64,000 bases of DNA from Amaurobius ferox (taxonomy: Eukaryota > Arthropoda > Arachnida > Araneae > Amaurobiidae): NCBI GenBank assembly GCA_951213105.1, contig OX578152.1, positions 68,922,727 to 68,986,726 on the forward strand, given 5' to 3'. Position 1 is the first letter of the stretch; the number at the start of each line of letters is the position of its first letter. The notes below the pieces were generated by a model. It was not told the origin of the DNA and made no database searches. It saw only the letters and a list, made by a program, of their open reading frames with translations. Made by a program: the position numbers and the translations under genes. Positions 49,706-61,206 of this stretch are shown piece by piece.

Positions 49706-50252
49706 TTTAAAGTGATGGATCACACGCTATAATTGTAATCATTTGGACCCATAATGCCAATTATTCAAACATTTTCTTATGAAATTTGAAAAAAAAGAAA
49801 AAAGAAAAAATGAATTCTGGTATGAGAAATTCAAGTTGACCCAAACTCCAGTTAATTTCTATAGGTTAAGGTTAATTTCTATAAGTTAAGTGCCCTATTG
49901 ATTATCAAGGAGACGGCTTCAGTTAATAGAACATATTGGGGAAAATATGTATATAAAATGTCACGAATTCGTAAATAAATAGTCATTTTATATTTAATTT
50001 ATTATAAGAGGTTCCTAGGAAAGTACTCCCAATATCTTTGTAAGGAAATATCCTTGAGAGTACACGTCATGTCTATATATAGTAAATTGACCATGCCCGA
50101 TAAAATAAAAGTGATTGCAGAGCTCTCAGGGAAGAATTTAAGAGATTAAGATAACGTACTCGACAACAAAGCGAGATAGAGCATTACAAAGTTGTAGAGC
50201 ATTGTGTGCAATGAATAGGATTCGACAATAAAACTGGTACAGAAGGCATGTC
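49706..50252. other. Unassigned sequence
   Basis: No gene or repeat boundary is supported. The phrase GGTTAATTTCTATA is duplicated at about 49850-49885. Confidence 0.4.
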
Positions 50253-50801
50253 TTGGACACAAAATGGTTATTGGAGAATGACTGTCTTTTCATAAATGCT
50301 AAAATAAACAGCAGTTACATGCACAGGAATCCGGGGTACATCCTACTCAAAATTCCCTCCGCTAGTAACAATGTCCATTTAAATTTTAGAAAGAATATTA
50401 ATGCGTACTTTGACGAGCATTTCAGGTGTTACCGTAGGGCCTCCCATAAGGGGAGACGGACAAAACTAGAGTGCATAGATATTATAGGAGGGGGGGGGGG
50501 GAAGATTGGCTTCAGGAACGGTTCGTACCGTCAATATTTCCTTTATAAGACTGGAGAAGAAATTCTCGACCAAAGCCACACGGTTTACCCGAAGGTGCAA
50601 GGCAACAAATTGTGTGGATGCGAAGGAACTCCCCTAGACGAAAAAAGTCAGTCACCTCAGCACAAATTAATCTTTTTTTATTACCCAGATGACCGGCTCA
50701 CCCAAAGGGGTGTCGAAAACCAGACCACTCGACTCACCCTGAGGTATGAGCAGCACAGTGTAGAGAAGTTACAAGGGACGGCCGGAGCACATATTAATTA
50801 A
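50253..50801 (+). CDS. Unidentified 182-residue open frame
   Basis: The frame runs from an ATG at 50253 to a stop after AHIN at about 50801, the longest non-repetitive open frame in the window apart from the retrotransposon. It is hydrophilic and rich in Arg, Lys, Tyr and Gly, with a five-glycine run from a G homopolymer at about 50490-50502. I recognise no domain, signal peptide or membrane segment. A 280-bp part of it (50395-50672) recurs in broken form at 50887-51164, which suggests mobile or duplicated sequence and not a host gene. No clear splice sites or promoter are seen. It may be part of an unrecognised transposon or chance. Confidence 0.25.
   Translation: MDTKWLLENDCLFINAKINSSYMHRNPGYILLKIPSASNNVHLNFRKNINAYFDEHFRCYRRASHKGRRTKLECIDIIGGGGGKIGFRNGSYRQYFLYKTGEEILDQSHTVYPKVQGNKLCGCEGTPLDEKSQSPQHKLIFFYYPDDRLTQRGVENQTTRLTLRYEQHSVEKLQGTAGAHIN
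50395..50672 (+). repeat. Direct repeat, copy 1 (within the 182-residue frame)
   Basis: It shares GCATTTCAGGTGTTACCGTA, CAAAGCCACACGGTTTACC and GTGCAAGGCAACAAATTGTG with 50887-51164, at a spacing of about 492 bp. Confidence 0.85.
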
Positions 50802-50886
50802 AAGAGCCTACTAAAATAGATCCTACTAAAATCAGGCACATATTAATTAAAATATCCTACTTAAAATGCCGTAACAATGCATATTT

Positions 50887-51164
50887 GAAATCTAGATAGA
50901 ATATTAACGCGTACTTTAAGAAGCATTTCAGGTGTTACCGTAGGGCCTCTCACAAAGGGGAGCGGACACCACTGGAGTGTGGGTGGGGGGGATTCTAGTG
51001 GAGGTTCGTATCTCCAATATTTCCTTTTTAAGGCTGGAGAAGAGATTCGCGACCAAAGCCACACGGTTTACCTGTAGGTGCAAGGCAACAAATTGTGTAG
51101 CTGCGAAAGAACTCTTCACGAAAAAAGCTAGAGCTGGTTCCGACCATTTCAGCACAGGATAATT
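50887..51164 (+). repeat. Direct repeat, copy 2 (broken)
   Basis: Same landmarks as copy 1, but indels in the G-run area and stop codons (for example TTTAAGG in place of TATAAGA) destroy the reading frame. Confidence 0.85.
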
Positions 51165-51926
51165 AAAAGATACTCAAAAACATTGCCCATGGGCAACACA
51201 GGAATATCGCCACAGGGTGGGAAACATTTCAAAGAATATGAGGAGATTAAAATGAGCAAGAGATAAGGTAAAGGAAACATCATGGCAAAATAGAGCACGT
51301 CAGCAACAATTAACCTCAAAGAACAAAATAACTTATGAGCGACAACTTATGAACAATATCTCGCTTTGTTGGCAAGTTCGTTATTCCAACATTTTAGGTA
51401 CTCCTCTAGAGGCACTTCAGTGAATTTTATTCGATCGGGTATGGACATTTCACCATAGATAAAAAACCTAACGTGTAAATTAAATCTTTTCTTTGAAAGT
51501 TATTGGGATGCTTAAGGACAATCCTTGAAACAGGCAGATTTTTCATTTTAACTCTGGAATAAGTGTATGAAATAATGTCTGAAACTCTTGAATGACATTC
51601 TTATAAGAATGGCAAGGGAAATATTGCGTTAAAATAATAAATTTCATAATGGGAAAACGCCATGTTCTTTGATTGATGAAAAGGAGGTCGTAGTAATCGC
51701 GTCTGACATAAAATATCAGACGATATTTCTGATATAATTTCGAGAGTATATTAGTGTAGTGCCACCAGACTGAAGAAAATTCTACTATTTTAATTTCTCG
51801 TACATTATATGATTTTAAAATTGGACGTGTGTGGCTTTTTGATCGCTGTGTATCAAAATAATTGGCTCTGATCAAAATAATTGAATCAACTTTCAGTCAA
51901 TCACCTCAGAGATACCATTAAAAAAA
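51165..51926. other. Unassigned sequence
   Basis: No gene is supported. Confidence 0.4.
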
Positions 51927-53004
51927 TCTGATGTGGGCAGTACATGACTTTCCCTACAAATTCAAATTCATTTTCTTATTTTTTATTTCACAATCCATTA
52001 AATTGAGTTTAATTGCAGAAAATAACATGGATACTTTTCTGATATTATATCCAATTTGCAATTTTAATGCATGTTCGTTTCATTTGGCAACTTAATTCCC
52101 TTTAAATTTTTCAGGTCCTCAACATTCCTGAAAACTAAAATATCTCGAGAACATCCTACAGTCATAGGGTCAGCCTTATTCGCTTAGTTGACAAAATTTA
52201 CCTTTAATACAAGTACTTAATTAATATATTTTAACAATTTTAGTTATTTATTTTAGATTTTCACTATCTTTGCGGGCCATTTCGCAAAAAAGATTAGGTT
52301 ATACTTTTTAGAATCATATCAAAATATAATCAGCAGCAGGATAACCATCAGGGTTACAAAGTTTAAGAAATTCAATTAAATAGCTTTTTAACTGCGGTGA
52401 AAAACGTCTTCAGTTCTTCAAAGTTAAAAATTTAAACATCTCGAAAATGTTCCATCTTATAAAGTAAGCGGGTTGATCTTCCTCCTTTTGTCGTCAAAAA
52501 TTACGTATAAAACTAATTGATAATTCATTTGAGCGTATGTAGATCGGATATCCTAGATGTGTGGGTCATTTCGCAAAAGAGGCAGATTCTTCTTTTCCGA
52601 ATTGTACCAAAATCTAACCCGCACCACAGTATGCCACAAGAGACTTATTTATCAAATTTTGTCTAGTTTGGTCAATTAGTTTATCAGCTAGAGTGAATAC
52701 ATGCAATTTTTGCGGGCTATTTTGCAAGAAAAGGCAGGTTCTTTTATCTCGAATCGTACCAAAATCTAATACCAGTGTCACCCACAAGTGACTTACCTGT
52801 AAAATTGTATGAAATTTAGTCAATTAGTTTTTTAGTTAGAGTGGATACAAAATCTGCACAGACAGACAGACACACACACAGACATCACGCTAAAAATAGT
52901 TTATTCGCCTTCTAGAGGTCCCAAAAAGTGTAGATCCGTCGAAAACTCCAGTTGCGATTTTCGACTCGATTCCAATACTTTCCCCATGTAATGCAGGGAA
53001 AGTA
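51927..53004 (+). mobile_element. Hairpin-ended family B element (B3)
   Basis: Start TCTGATGTGGGCAGTACATG; end CTTTCCCCATGTAATGCAGGGAAAGTA. Longer than the other B copies because the AGAACNTNC/TTTAATTGATA block is duplicated (about 52140-52230 and 52435-52540). It joins B4 through a 4-base A spacer. Confidence 0.9.
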
Positions 53005-53008
53005 AAAA

Positions 53009-53820
53009 TCTTATGTGGGCAGCATATGACTTTCCCTGCAGACTCATATTCATATTCTCTTTATTACTTCAACAATTCATTAAATTGAGTTTAACTGCAT
53101 AATCATTTTAAATTACACTGAATTTGCACTTTTAATTTTTTCGATTTCATTGGGTAACTGGACCTATTTTCAAAGGTGGCGCAACGAAAATGTGCCAAGA
53201 AGAAAAATACGCCAAAGCAAGTCTAAAATATCTCGAGAATGGCTAGCTCTAGAGTAATAGGGAGGGTCTTATTATTTTCATCGTCAAAAATTACGTAAAC
53301 ATTTAATTGATATATTTGAGCATAGTTTTTTATTTTAGATTTTGATGATTTTTGCGGGCCATTTCTCAAAGAAAGGCAGGTTTTTTTTCCCGAATCGTAC
53401 CAAAATGTAATCAGCACCAGGGTAATACCCAAGTGACTTATCTATCAAATTTTGTGAAATTCGTTCTATTAGTTTTTCAGCTAGAGTGGATACAAGCAAT
53501 TTTTGCAGGGTATTTCGCAAAAGAAGGCAGTTTTTTTTTTATCCAGTATCGTACCGAAATCTAATCAGCACCAGCGTCATCCAAACGAGACTCAATACCA
53601 AATTTTATGAAATTCGGCCAATTAGTTTTTCAGTTAGAGCTGATACATACATTTCACAGACAGACACACTGACCCACATACACACAGACGCCACGCTAAA
53701 AATAGTTTCTTCGTGCTTTAGAGGTCCTCAAACGTGTAAATCCGTCGAAAATTCAAGTTGCGATTGCCGATATGACTCCAATACTTTTGCTATACATTTC
53801 CATGTATTACAAGGAAAGTA
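53009..53820 (+). mobile_element. Hairpin-ended family B element (B4)
   Basis: Start TCTTATGTGGGCAGCATATG; end ATACATTTCCATGTATTACAAGGAAAGTA. It lies directly after B3 in the same orientation. Confidence 0.9.
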
Positions 53821-53919
53821 AATAATGGTTAATTCCTAATAAGGGGTGCATTTAAAGGGGCATTTACAATATCCCTAATGGATCGAATTGTTTGATCTCC
53901 ACTTCTTAGAGCTTTTTAT

Positions 53920-54728
53920 TACTTTCCCTGCAAGACATGGTAATGTATAGGGAAAGTATTGGAATCATGTCGAAAATCGCAACTCGAGTTTTCGACGGAT
54001 CTGCACGTTTTGGGACCTCTTGAACACGAAAACACTATTTTTAGCCTGACGTCTGTGTGTATGCCTGTCTGTGTGTCTGTCTGTGCAATGTATGTATCCA
54101 CTCTAACTCAAAAACTAATGTACTGAACTTCATAAAATTTGGTAGATGAGTCACTTGTGTAAGACCCTGGTGCTGGTTTGTTTTTGGTACGATTCGGGAA
54201 AAAACAACCAGCCTTTTTTCGCGAAACGGCCTGCAAAAATTGCCTGTATTCACTCTAGCTGAAAAACGAATAAGTCAAATTTTACAAAATTTGGTAGATA
54301 AGTCACTTGTAAGTTACCCTGTACTGATTAGATTTCGGTACGATTCTGAAGAGTAATCTTTTGCGAAATAACCTGCAAAAATCGTCAAAATAAAAAATAA
54401 AAAACTACGTATGTTCAAATATATTAATTAAATGCTTGTTTTATAAGTAATTTTTAACGATGAACAGAATAAGACCAACCCCATTACACTCTGTCTAGCC
54501 GTTCCCGAGATATTTTAGTTTTTTCGCATTTTTGCTACTCCACCGTTGAAAAAAAAGTCCAGTTACCAACTGAGAACAAAAGTTGAAATAAAAGTGCAAA
54601 CTCAGTGTCATTTTAAATAATTATATACATTATTTTGTGCAATTAAACTCAGTATAATGAATTATTGAAGAAATAAAGAGAACGTGAATATGAGTGTGCA
54701 GGGAAAGTAATATGCTGCCCACATCAGA
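53920..54728 (-). mobile_element. Hairpin-ended family B element (B5)
   Basis: It starts on plus with the hairpin TACTTTCCCTGCAAGACATGG...TATAGGGAAAGT and ends ATGCTGCCCACATCAGA. It is joined to B6 by TTTT. Confidence 0.9.
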
Positions 54729-54732
54729 TTTT

Positions 54733-55546
54733 TACTTTCCCTGCAATACATGGTAATGTATAGGGGAAGTATTGGAATCGTGTTGAAAATCGGAACTCCA
54801 GTTTTCGACAGATCTGCACGTTTTGACACCTAGAATACGAAAAGACCATTTTTAGCGTTACGTCTGTGTGTGCCTGTCTATCTGTGCAATGTATGTATCC
54901 ACTCTAACTAAAAAACTAATGGACCGAATTTCATAAAATTTGGTAGGTAAATCCCTTGTGGATGACCCTGGTGCTGATTAGATTTTGGTATAATTCGGGA
55001 TAAAAAAAAAAACATGCCTTCTTTTGTGAAATGGCCCGCAAAAATTGCCTGTATCTACTTTAGCTAAAAAACTAATATAGCAAATTTTACAAAATTTGGT
55101 AGATAAGTCATTTGTAGGTGGCCCTAGTGCTGATTAGATTTTGGTACAATTCTGAAAAAAATAACCTGCCTTTTCTTATGAAATGACCCTAAAAATTCGT
55201 CAAAATCTAAAATAAAAGACTACTTATGCTCAAATATATCCATTAAATGCTTGTTTTATACGTAATTCTTGACGATGAATAAAATAAGACCAACCCCATT
55301 ACACCAGGACTAGCCGTTCTTGAGAGAGATACTTTAGATTTTTCGCATTTTCGCTACGCCACCTTTGTAAATAAGTCCAGTTACCAAATGAAAACGAAAA
55401 CTGAATTAAAAGTGAAAATTCAGTGTCATTTAAAATAATTATGCTTGTTATTTTGTGCAATTAAACTCAATATAATGAATTATTGCAGAAATAAAGAGAA
55501 CGTGAATATGAGTCTGCAGGAAAAGCCATGTGCTGCCCACATCAGA
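54733..55546 (-). mobile_element. Hairpin-ended family B element (B6)
   Basis: It starts TACTTTCCCTGCAATACATGG and ends CATGTGCTGCCCACATCAGA. Tandem with B5 in the same orientation. Confidence 0.9.
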
Positions 55547-55639
55547 TTTTTTAACTTGATCTGGTGTTTGTTAGTATGATTCAAATCTTTGAGGCGCTAA
55601 CAAATTTCCTTTCATTCATCACAGTAACAGGAAATATGA

Positions 55640-57215
55640 TATGTCGTTGTTTTTCGTGGTACATTTTAATTCCTTTAATCCTGAATCTCATCGGGCTAAC
55701 CCGGCCTGGGCTCCCGCCATAGGAATGTTCGCTGTTTTGTTTTTTAGAATAACTTGAAAATCAAAGCGGTCAGAAAGTTTCATTTAGTATGTTATTGTCT
55801 TTTGCGGTATATTTTAATTCTTAGGTTTTTGAATCTCACCGGGCTAGCTCGTCCTGCTCTCGCTATAATAATGTATTCGTTTTCGGAAAATAATTCGAGA
55901 ACCAAGCAGGTAAAAAGTCCAAATTTAGTATGTTGTTGTCTTTTGTGCGGTATAATTTTATTCTTTGGATTTTGAACATTATTGGGCTCATTGTATTAAT
56001 TTTTTTTTATTTTGAGAATAAGTCGAGAACCAGAACAACTAAAAGTTTTAAATTTAGCACGTTGTTGTCTTTTGCGGTATACAGGGTGTTCCAAAAATAT
56101 TGAAACGCGGTTTAATTCTTTACCTGGAGTTAAGTGGGCAATGTAAATTGCAAAAGTGTTGAAAGTAAGGTAGGAAATAAGACTACGTTAATGAAATAGT
56201 CCTCCCATTCATTTTCAAAAAGTTACACTTTTTAAATTTAACACGACCCCCTTAGACAAATTGGGTCAATCAGAAAATCTTTATTTTTAATGCAACAAGA
56301 TCACTAAAAAAAACCGCATATCTGTATCTTTAAAATTGAGTGAGTTACATTTAATTGAAAATTGAACATTGTGAATGGGGATTATATTATATTAGAAATG
56401 TAATATTAAATTAGAAATGTAAATTTGTGACATATCACAAAAAAGATAAAACTGGATGATAATACATAGAATACCCAACCGCGTAGTGAGTACCACTGCT
56501 TTATATGATCTCTGTCTGTGTAATGCTTTATTTAGATGCATTTGTGATAAAAAATTTTGACACGTAATAACGTATTTTTGATCTAAACATTTTCTATCGT
56601 CAATTTGTTTATGATCCATATTTTCACTGATGAAACAACCTTTCACATGGTACGGAAAAGTGGCATAACTTAGATTTTTTCCTTTATCATAATTCAGTTG
56701 ATTTTAAAGATACAGATATGCGGTTTTTTTAATGATCTTGTTGCGTTAAAAAAAAAAAATCTGATTGACCAAATTTGTCTAAGGGGGTCGTATAAAAATT
56801 AAAAAAGTGTATCTTTTTGAAAATGAATGGGAGGACTATTTCATTAACGTAGTCTTATTTCCTACCTTACTTTCAACATGTTTGCAATTCACATTACCCT
56901 CTTATCTCCAGGTAAAGAATTAAAGTGTGTTTCAATCTTTTGGGGACACCCTGTATATCAACTCTTTGGGTTTTGAACCTTATTGGGCTAGCCCGTTCCA
57001 TAGGAATGTACACGATTTTGGGGAATTTACGATTTACGGAAACCGGAGCGGTTAGAAAGCCTAAATGAATATGTCATTGTTTATTGTGGAATATTTTAAT
57101 TCTTTGGATTTTGAACTTTATCAGGCCCGTCATGGGGATTTTCTCGCTTTGTGGAAGTTATTTTAGAACCGAAGCAGCTAGAAAGTCCAAGTTTGGTATG
57201 TCGTATGTCTTTGAT
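55640..57215. repeat. ~138-bp tandem repeat (satellite) interrupted by M2
   Basis: About five units each contain TATGTNGTTGTCTTTTGCGG, AATTCTTTGGNTTTTGAA, GGGCTAGCCCG and a GAACCNAAGC-GCTAGAAAGTC block. Unit starts are near 55640, 55787, 55928, 56059 and 57069. The fourth unit is split by M2 at a TA. Units are diverged from each other. Confidence 0.8.
56082..56953 (-). mobile_element. Long-inverted-repeat MITE M2
   Basis: Left end CAGGGTGTTCCAAAAATATTG; right end CAATCTTTTGGGGACACCCTG; TA on both sides. The unique centre is the reverse complement of that in M1 (shared phrases AAAAGATAAAACTGGATGAT and CATTTTTGATCTAAACA-type blocks). 872 bp, against 868 bp for M1. Confidence 0.88.
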
Positions 57216-58073
57216 ACATTTAAATTGCATACATTTCAATGAACCATATTTTGTACATTTACGCTACATACTAATAATAAAATGGATTTCTTTATTTTTA
57301 CTTGTTAATTGATTGTAAGACTATCGCCAGACATTTTCACGGTTAAAACTTTTTATTTCCACATGTGTGGCTGAGAGAAGATTACTTCTTGCTCGGGAGA
57401 GGTCGGTCGTCTGATGTGTCCGATCAAATCAGTTACAGAAATTACACTCTTAAAATACACCCCATGTAGTAATGGTTTTGTTGCGGGGGATGGAAAGAGA
57501 GAGGGGGTGGGTATTGTTCTGGACGATTCGATATGCTTAGTCACTGAGAATTCATATATTTATATGGCGGAGAAATTTTTCAGGCTATTTTTATGAGAAT
57601 CTAAATATCGGGTGATTACCTTCTGAGCAAGTAAATTTGTAGAATAGGAGGAGAAGAAATGAGGATTAAATCGGAAATGATGAATGGAAAGATATTCATG
57701 AAAGAGGAGGAGATTAATGAAAGAGGAGATAATGAAATTAATGAGGAGAAAGTTTATGCGATAGGCATACAGGGTGGTTTACTCATCGCAGTTCAAAGAA
57801 TTTATATTGTTGCAGATGCAGATTGAATTTTTGACAGAGTTTTGACTACGCTGGTGTCATGGCGTGATAGAGGGATGCATTGGACCTAATTAAATTTTAG
57901 ATGATCATGTGGGCTGCGAGTAGAAATTTGAAATAAAGGTTTATGAAATTAGAAAATCAATCAGAAACTAGATGATCATACGACTTTTCACGGGTAGCAA
58001 GTGGGATTCGACCTCCGAAACACATAGACGACATCTGTGCAAGATAGAAGGAGTGAACAAGGGCATCTATATA
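57216..58073. other. Unassigned sequence
   Basis: No supported gene. GAAAGAGGAGGAGATTAATGA-type purine-rich phrases repeat near 57640-57750. Confidence 0.4.
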
Positions 58074-58438
58074 ATAATTATTTGACGCGTTTGTGGCTTT
58101 ACAGACCCTCCAGAAGCCCCTCGGCGATCTAGAGGACTGGAGTTTTGGACACTTATTGTATCGAACACGAGGTAAAATATAATGAAGCTAGGTTCTTTAT
58201 ACTCCCGAGGGGTGGGCGCGAAGAAAATGGGGTGTTCCCGACCTCTAGAAGAGACCCCGGTTATATAGAAAGGTGAATCTTTGCCCACATATAGTATCGA
58301 CTGCGGGAAAAACTTAACATAGTCGGATTTTCCCTTTCCCTGACGGCGTTTTAAATGGACTTTCCGAAAAGCTTGTCCAAATTCTCCAAAAGCCCCCCTC
58401 CCTCTCGGTTTCCTAGAAGACTGAATCTGTGCATGCAC
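58067..58438 (-). CDS. Unidentified 123-residue open frame in duplication copy 1
   Basis: Minus-strand frame beginning MHAQIQSSRKPRGRGAFGEF. The N-terminal half is basic. It contains SRGREHPIFFAPTPREYKEP and ends near SPLDRRGASGGS. It stays open in both duplication copies. However, the differences between copies are mostly amino-acid changing (R/G, F/L, L/P, N/S), which is not what a conserved protein would show. I recognise no domain. Low confidence that it is a gene. Confidence 0.2.
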   Translation of the reverse strand: MHAQIQSSRKPRGRGAFGEFGQAFRKVHLKRRQGKGKSDYVKFFPQSILYVGKDSPFYITGVSSRGREHPIFFAPTPREYKEPSFIIFYLVFDTISVQNSSPLDRRGASGGSVKPQTRQIIII

Positions 58439-58889
58439 ATAATATTGTTAATGGGATAGAATCTAACAGAGTTAAATTTTGATAATTATTTGACGCGTTT
58501 GTGGCTTTACAGACCCTCCAGAAGCCCCTCGGCGATCTAGAGGACTGGAGCTTTGGACACTTATTGTATCGAACACGGGGTAAAATATAATGAAGCTAGG
58601 TTCTTTATACTCCCGAGGGGTGGGCGCGAATAAAATGGGGTGTTCCCGACCTCTAGAAGAGACGCCGGTTATATAGAAAGGTGAATCTTTGCCCACATAT
58701 AGTATCGACTGCGGGAAAAACTTAACATAGTCGGATTTTCCCTTCCCCTGACGGCGTTTTAAATGGACTTTCCGAAAAGCTTGTCCAAATTCTCCAAAAG
58801 CCCCCCTCCCTCCCGGTTTCCTAGAAGACTGAATCTGTGCATGCACATAGTATTGTTAATGGGATAGAATCTAACAGAGTTAAATTTTG
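58074..58889. repeat. 408-bp tandem duplication
   Basis: 58074-58481 and 58482-58889 are direct copies with period exactly 408. Examples are TTTGACGCGTTTGTGGCTTT, CAGAAGCCCCTCGGCGATC and CTGAATCTGTGCATGCACAT in both. I count about seven substitutions and no indel that changes the period. This is a recent event compared with the other repeats. The sequence is GC-richer than its surroundings. Confidence 0.95.
58472..58846 (-). CDS. Unidentified 124-residue open frame in duplication copy 2
   Basis: Duplicate of the preceding open frame with the same start (MHAQIQSSRKPGGRGAFGEF) and one extra C-terminal residue. No recognised domain, promoter or splice sites. It may be part of an unrecognised repeat. 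Confidence 0.2.
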   Translation of the reverse strand: MHAQIQSSRKPGGRGAFGEFGQAFRKVHLKRRQGKGKSDYVKFFPQSILYVGKDSPFYITGVSSRGREHPILFAPTPREYKEPSFIIFYPVFDTISVQSSSPLDRRGASGGSVKPQTRQIIIKI

Positions 58890-59336
58890 ATTTCCCAATA
58901 CGGAGGCGCAGAAAATGGCGGTTTTTTAAAAGTCTTTTTAGATCAGAGTGGGCATACTACGGCCCGCCGGTATGTTCAATACGTTCTTCGCAACAAAACT
59001 GTATATTTTTTTAAAACCATGCCAAAATCAGCAGTTCCGAACTAGGTAAATCACGCCCAAAAATATATGGCAATATCTTTATGTTCATGCGAACAGGTGT
59101 TTTTTAACATAGGAGAAAGGATCTTAGAATCAGATTTACTGATGAGCATTTTTCTTCACGCTTGAGAATGATCTCCTTCCTCCCAGTTTAACGTAGATTA
59201 GGATAAAATGTTGGAAGCTTCATCGCAGTTTCACTCATATCACGACTCATCGTTTTAAACCTTCTGAATGAACTTTAAAACTGTCTAGTAAATATAATTC
59301 AGTGGATTTATTATGTTTTGTGTTCTTATTTTTACT
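58890..59336. other. Unassigned sequence
   Basis: No gene. A GGGCATACTACGGCCCGCCG stretch lies near 58950, but no coding signal was found. Confidence 0.4.
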
Positions 59337-59710
59337 TTCTCATACCACCGAAAATAGTATAGAGAAAGTATTGTTTTCACAAAAATTTTCATTTCGAGAT
59401 TTTGATACCAATATAGGTTTTAGGACCCCTGAACAAGTTTTGACTATTTTTTAATATCTTTCGATTGATACCATACTTGACAATGTACACTCGGGGGTAA
59501 CTTGCCCCCCTCCCCCTCAACGAGGGAGCTAATGACGGTACGAACACAAAAATTTTATCCGGTTATTTTTCTCAATAATAATTGAGACTATAAAGTCTCG
59601 TGATCGTTGAGCCATGAAAAAACCCCTTTTATCTATAATTATGTCAAATTTTGTCCTATGCTACCATGCTAAGAAAGTATAAAATTTCGTATAAATTTCG
59701 AAGCTTTCGC
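59337..59710 (-). repeat. Dispersed repeat G, copy 2, with terminal hairpin
   Basis: It starts with a hairpin CTTTCTCATACCACC...AGTATAGAGAAAGT, followed by GTATTGTTTTCAC and TTTCGAGATTTTGATACCAA. The part at 59450-59665 is the inverse of 49485-49705. The end region (TATAAAATTTCGTATAAAT, then GCTCGAATTTAAAAAAA) matches the reverse of about 44960-45015. This suggests a third hairpin-ended family. Confidence 0.65.
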
Positions 59711-60189
59711 TCGAATTTAAAAAAATTCTATCTAGTTCTAGATTTTTCTATAACAAAGACGGATATAGAGTAATTACAGAAACCTCGAATGTTCTCGAAT
59801 GTTCTAGAATAACCTCTTTTATGAGCCTTTTTAATGTACCGTAATTCTTCATTGATGTGAATAACATCTATGCTTGTGCTTTCTGTGGCGAAAGACGGAG
59901 CGTTACGAAAAATGTAAACACTTTGGACGGTTATACTTCCGAACTTAATAGATAGAAATGTAGACAATTTTTCTTGTTTTGTCGAAAATAGGGTGTAGAT
60001 TATAAATATATGAAAATAATTTCAATATTTTATTATTTTTAACTTTTTTTTTTCGAAAAAACTTAAAGTATCTGTCCGAGTGATGTTTTTTTGCTAATTT
60101 TCTTACTTTCACTCAAAATATTTTCGAAACTATAAAATATAGATATAAATAGCAATCGACAAAAATGTGCATCAGAAAATTTAGTTTCT

Positions 60190-60230
<41 letters not shown>

Positions 60231-60425
60231 TTATATATAGTTTTCAAATCATCTTGCTAAGTTGAAGAAGATTGAAAATTTTTAAGTTTTTTAAGTTTAT
60301 AATGCTTATATTTCAAAAACTAAAAGTACGAGCTATGAAAAAAAACCAAGAATTTGTAGCTGTTTGAAAGCCCTACAAGTGTATGTAATTGAATTTTAGA
60401 TCGAGCTCTTAGTTTTCGATATTTT
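59711..60425. other. Unassigned AT-rich sequence with a poly-T tract
   Basis: A 34-base T-run lies at 60192-60225. No gene is seen. Confidence 0.6.
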
Positions 60426-61206
60426 TACTTTCCCTGCAATACATAGTAATGTATAGGGAAAGTATTGGAATCATGTCGAAAATCACAACTTGAGTTTTCG
60501 ACGGATCTACACGTTTCGAGACCTCTAGAAAACGAAAAAACTATTTTTAGCGTGACGTCTGTGTGTGTGTGTCTGTGAAATGAATGGATCCACTCTAATT
60601 AAAAAACTAATGGACCGAATTTCATAAAATTTGGCAGGTAAGACCCTTGGGTATGACCCTGGTGCTGATTAGTTTTTGGTATAATTCGGAAAAAAAGAAC
60701 ACGCCTTTTCTTGCGAAATGACCCACAAAAATCTTATGTATTCACTCTAGCTGAAATACAAATTGACCAAATTTTACAAAATTTGGTAGATAAATCACAT
60801 GTGGGATACTCTGGTGCTGATTCGATTTTGGTACGATTCGGAAAAGAACAACCTGCTTTTTTTTTACGGAATGACCCGCAAAAATCACCAATTGCTAAAA
60901 AAAGACTACGTGTGTTCAAATGTATCCATTAAATGCTTGTTTTATACGTAATTTTTGACGAGGAAAAGAATAAGAACAGCTCTATTACTCTAGGACTAAC
61001 CGTTCTCGAGATATTTGAGATTTTTCGCATTTTTTTTATGCCGCCTTTGGAAAAATGTCCAATTACCAAATAAAAGCAGGAATTGAATTAAAAATGCAAA
61101 TTTAGTGTCATTTTATGCAATTAAACTCAATTTAATGAGTTCTTAAAGAAATAAAGAAAAAATGAATTTGAGTCTTCAGGGAAAGTCATGTGCTGCCCAC
61201 ATCAGA
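60426..61206 (-). mobile_element. Hairpin-ended family B element (B7)
   Basis: It starts TACTTTCCCTGCAATACATAG...TATAGGGAAAGT and ends CATGTGCTGCCCACATCAGA. It has two ~150-bp internal units. Confidence 0.9.

Noticed and set aside
58074..58889. A pair of LTRs
   Set aside because: The copies abut directly with no internal region, primer-binding site or polypurine tract.
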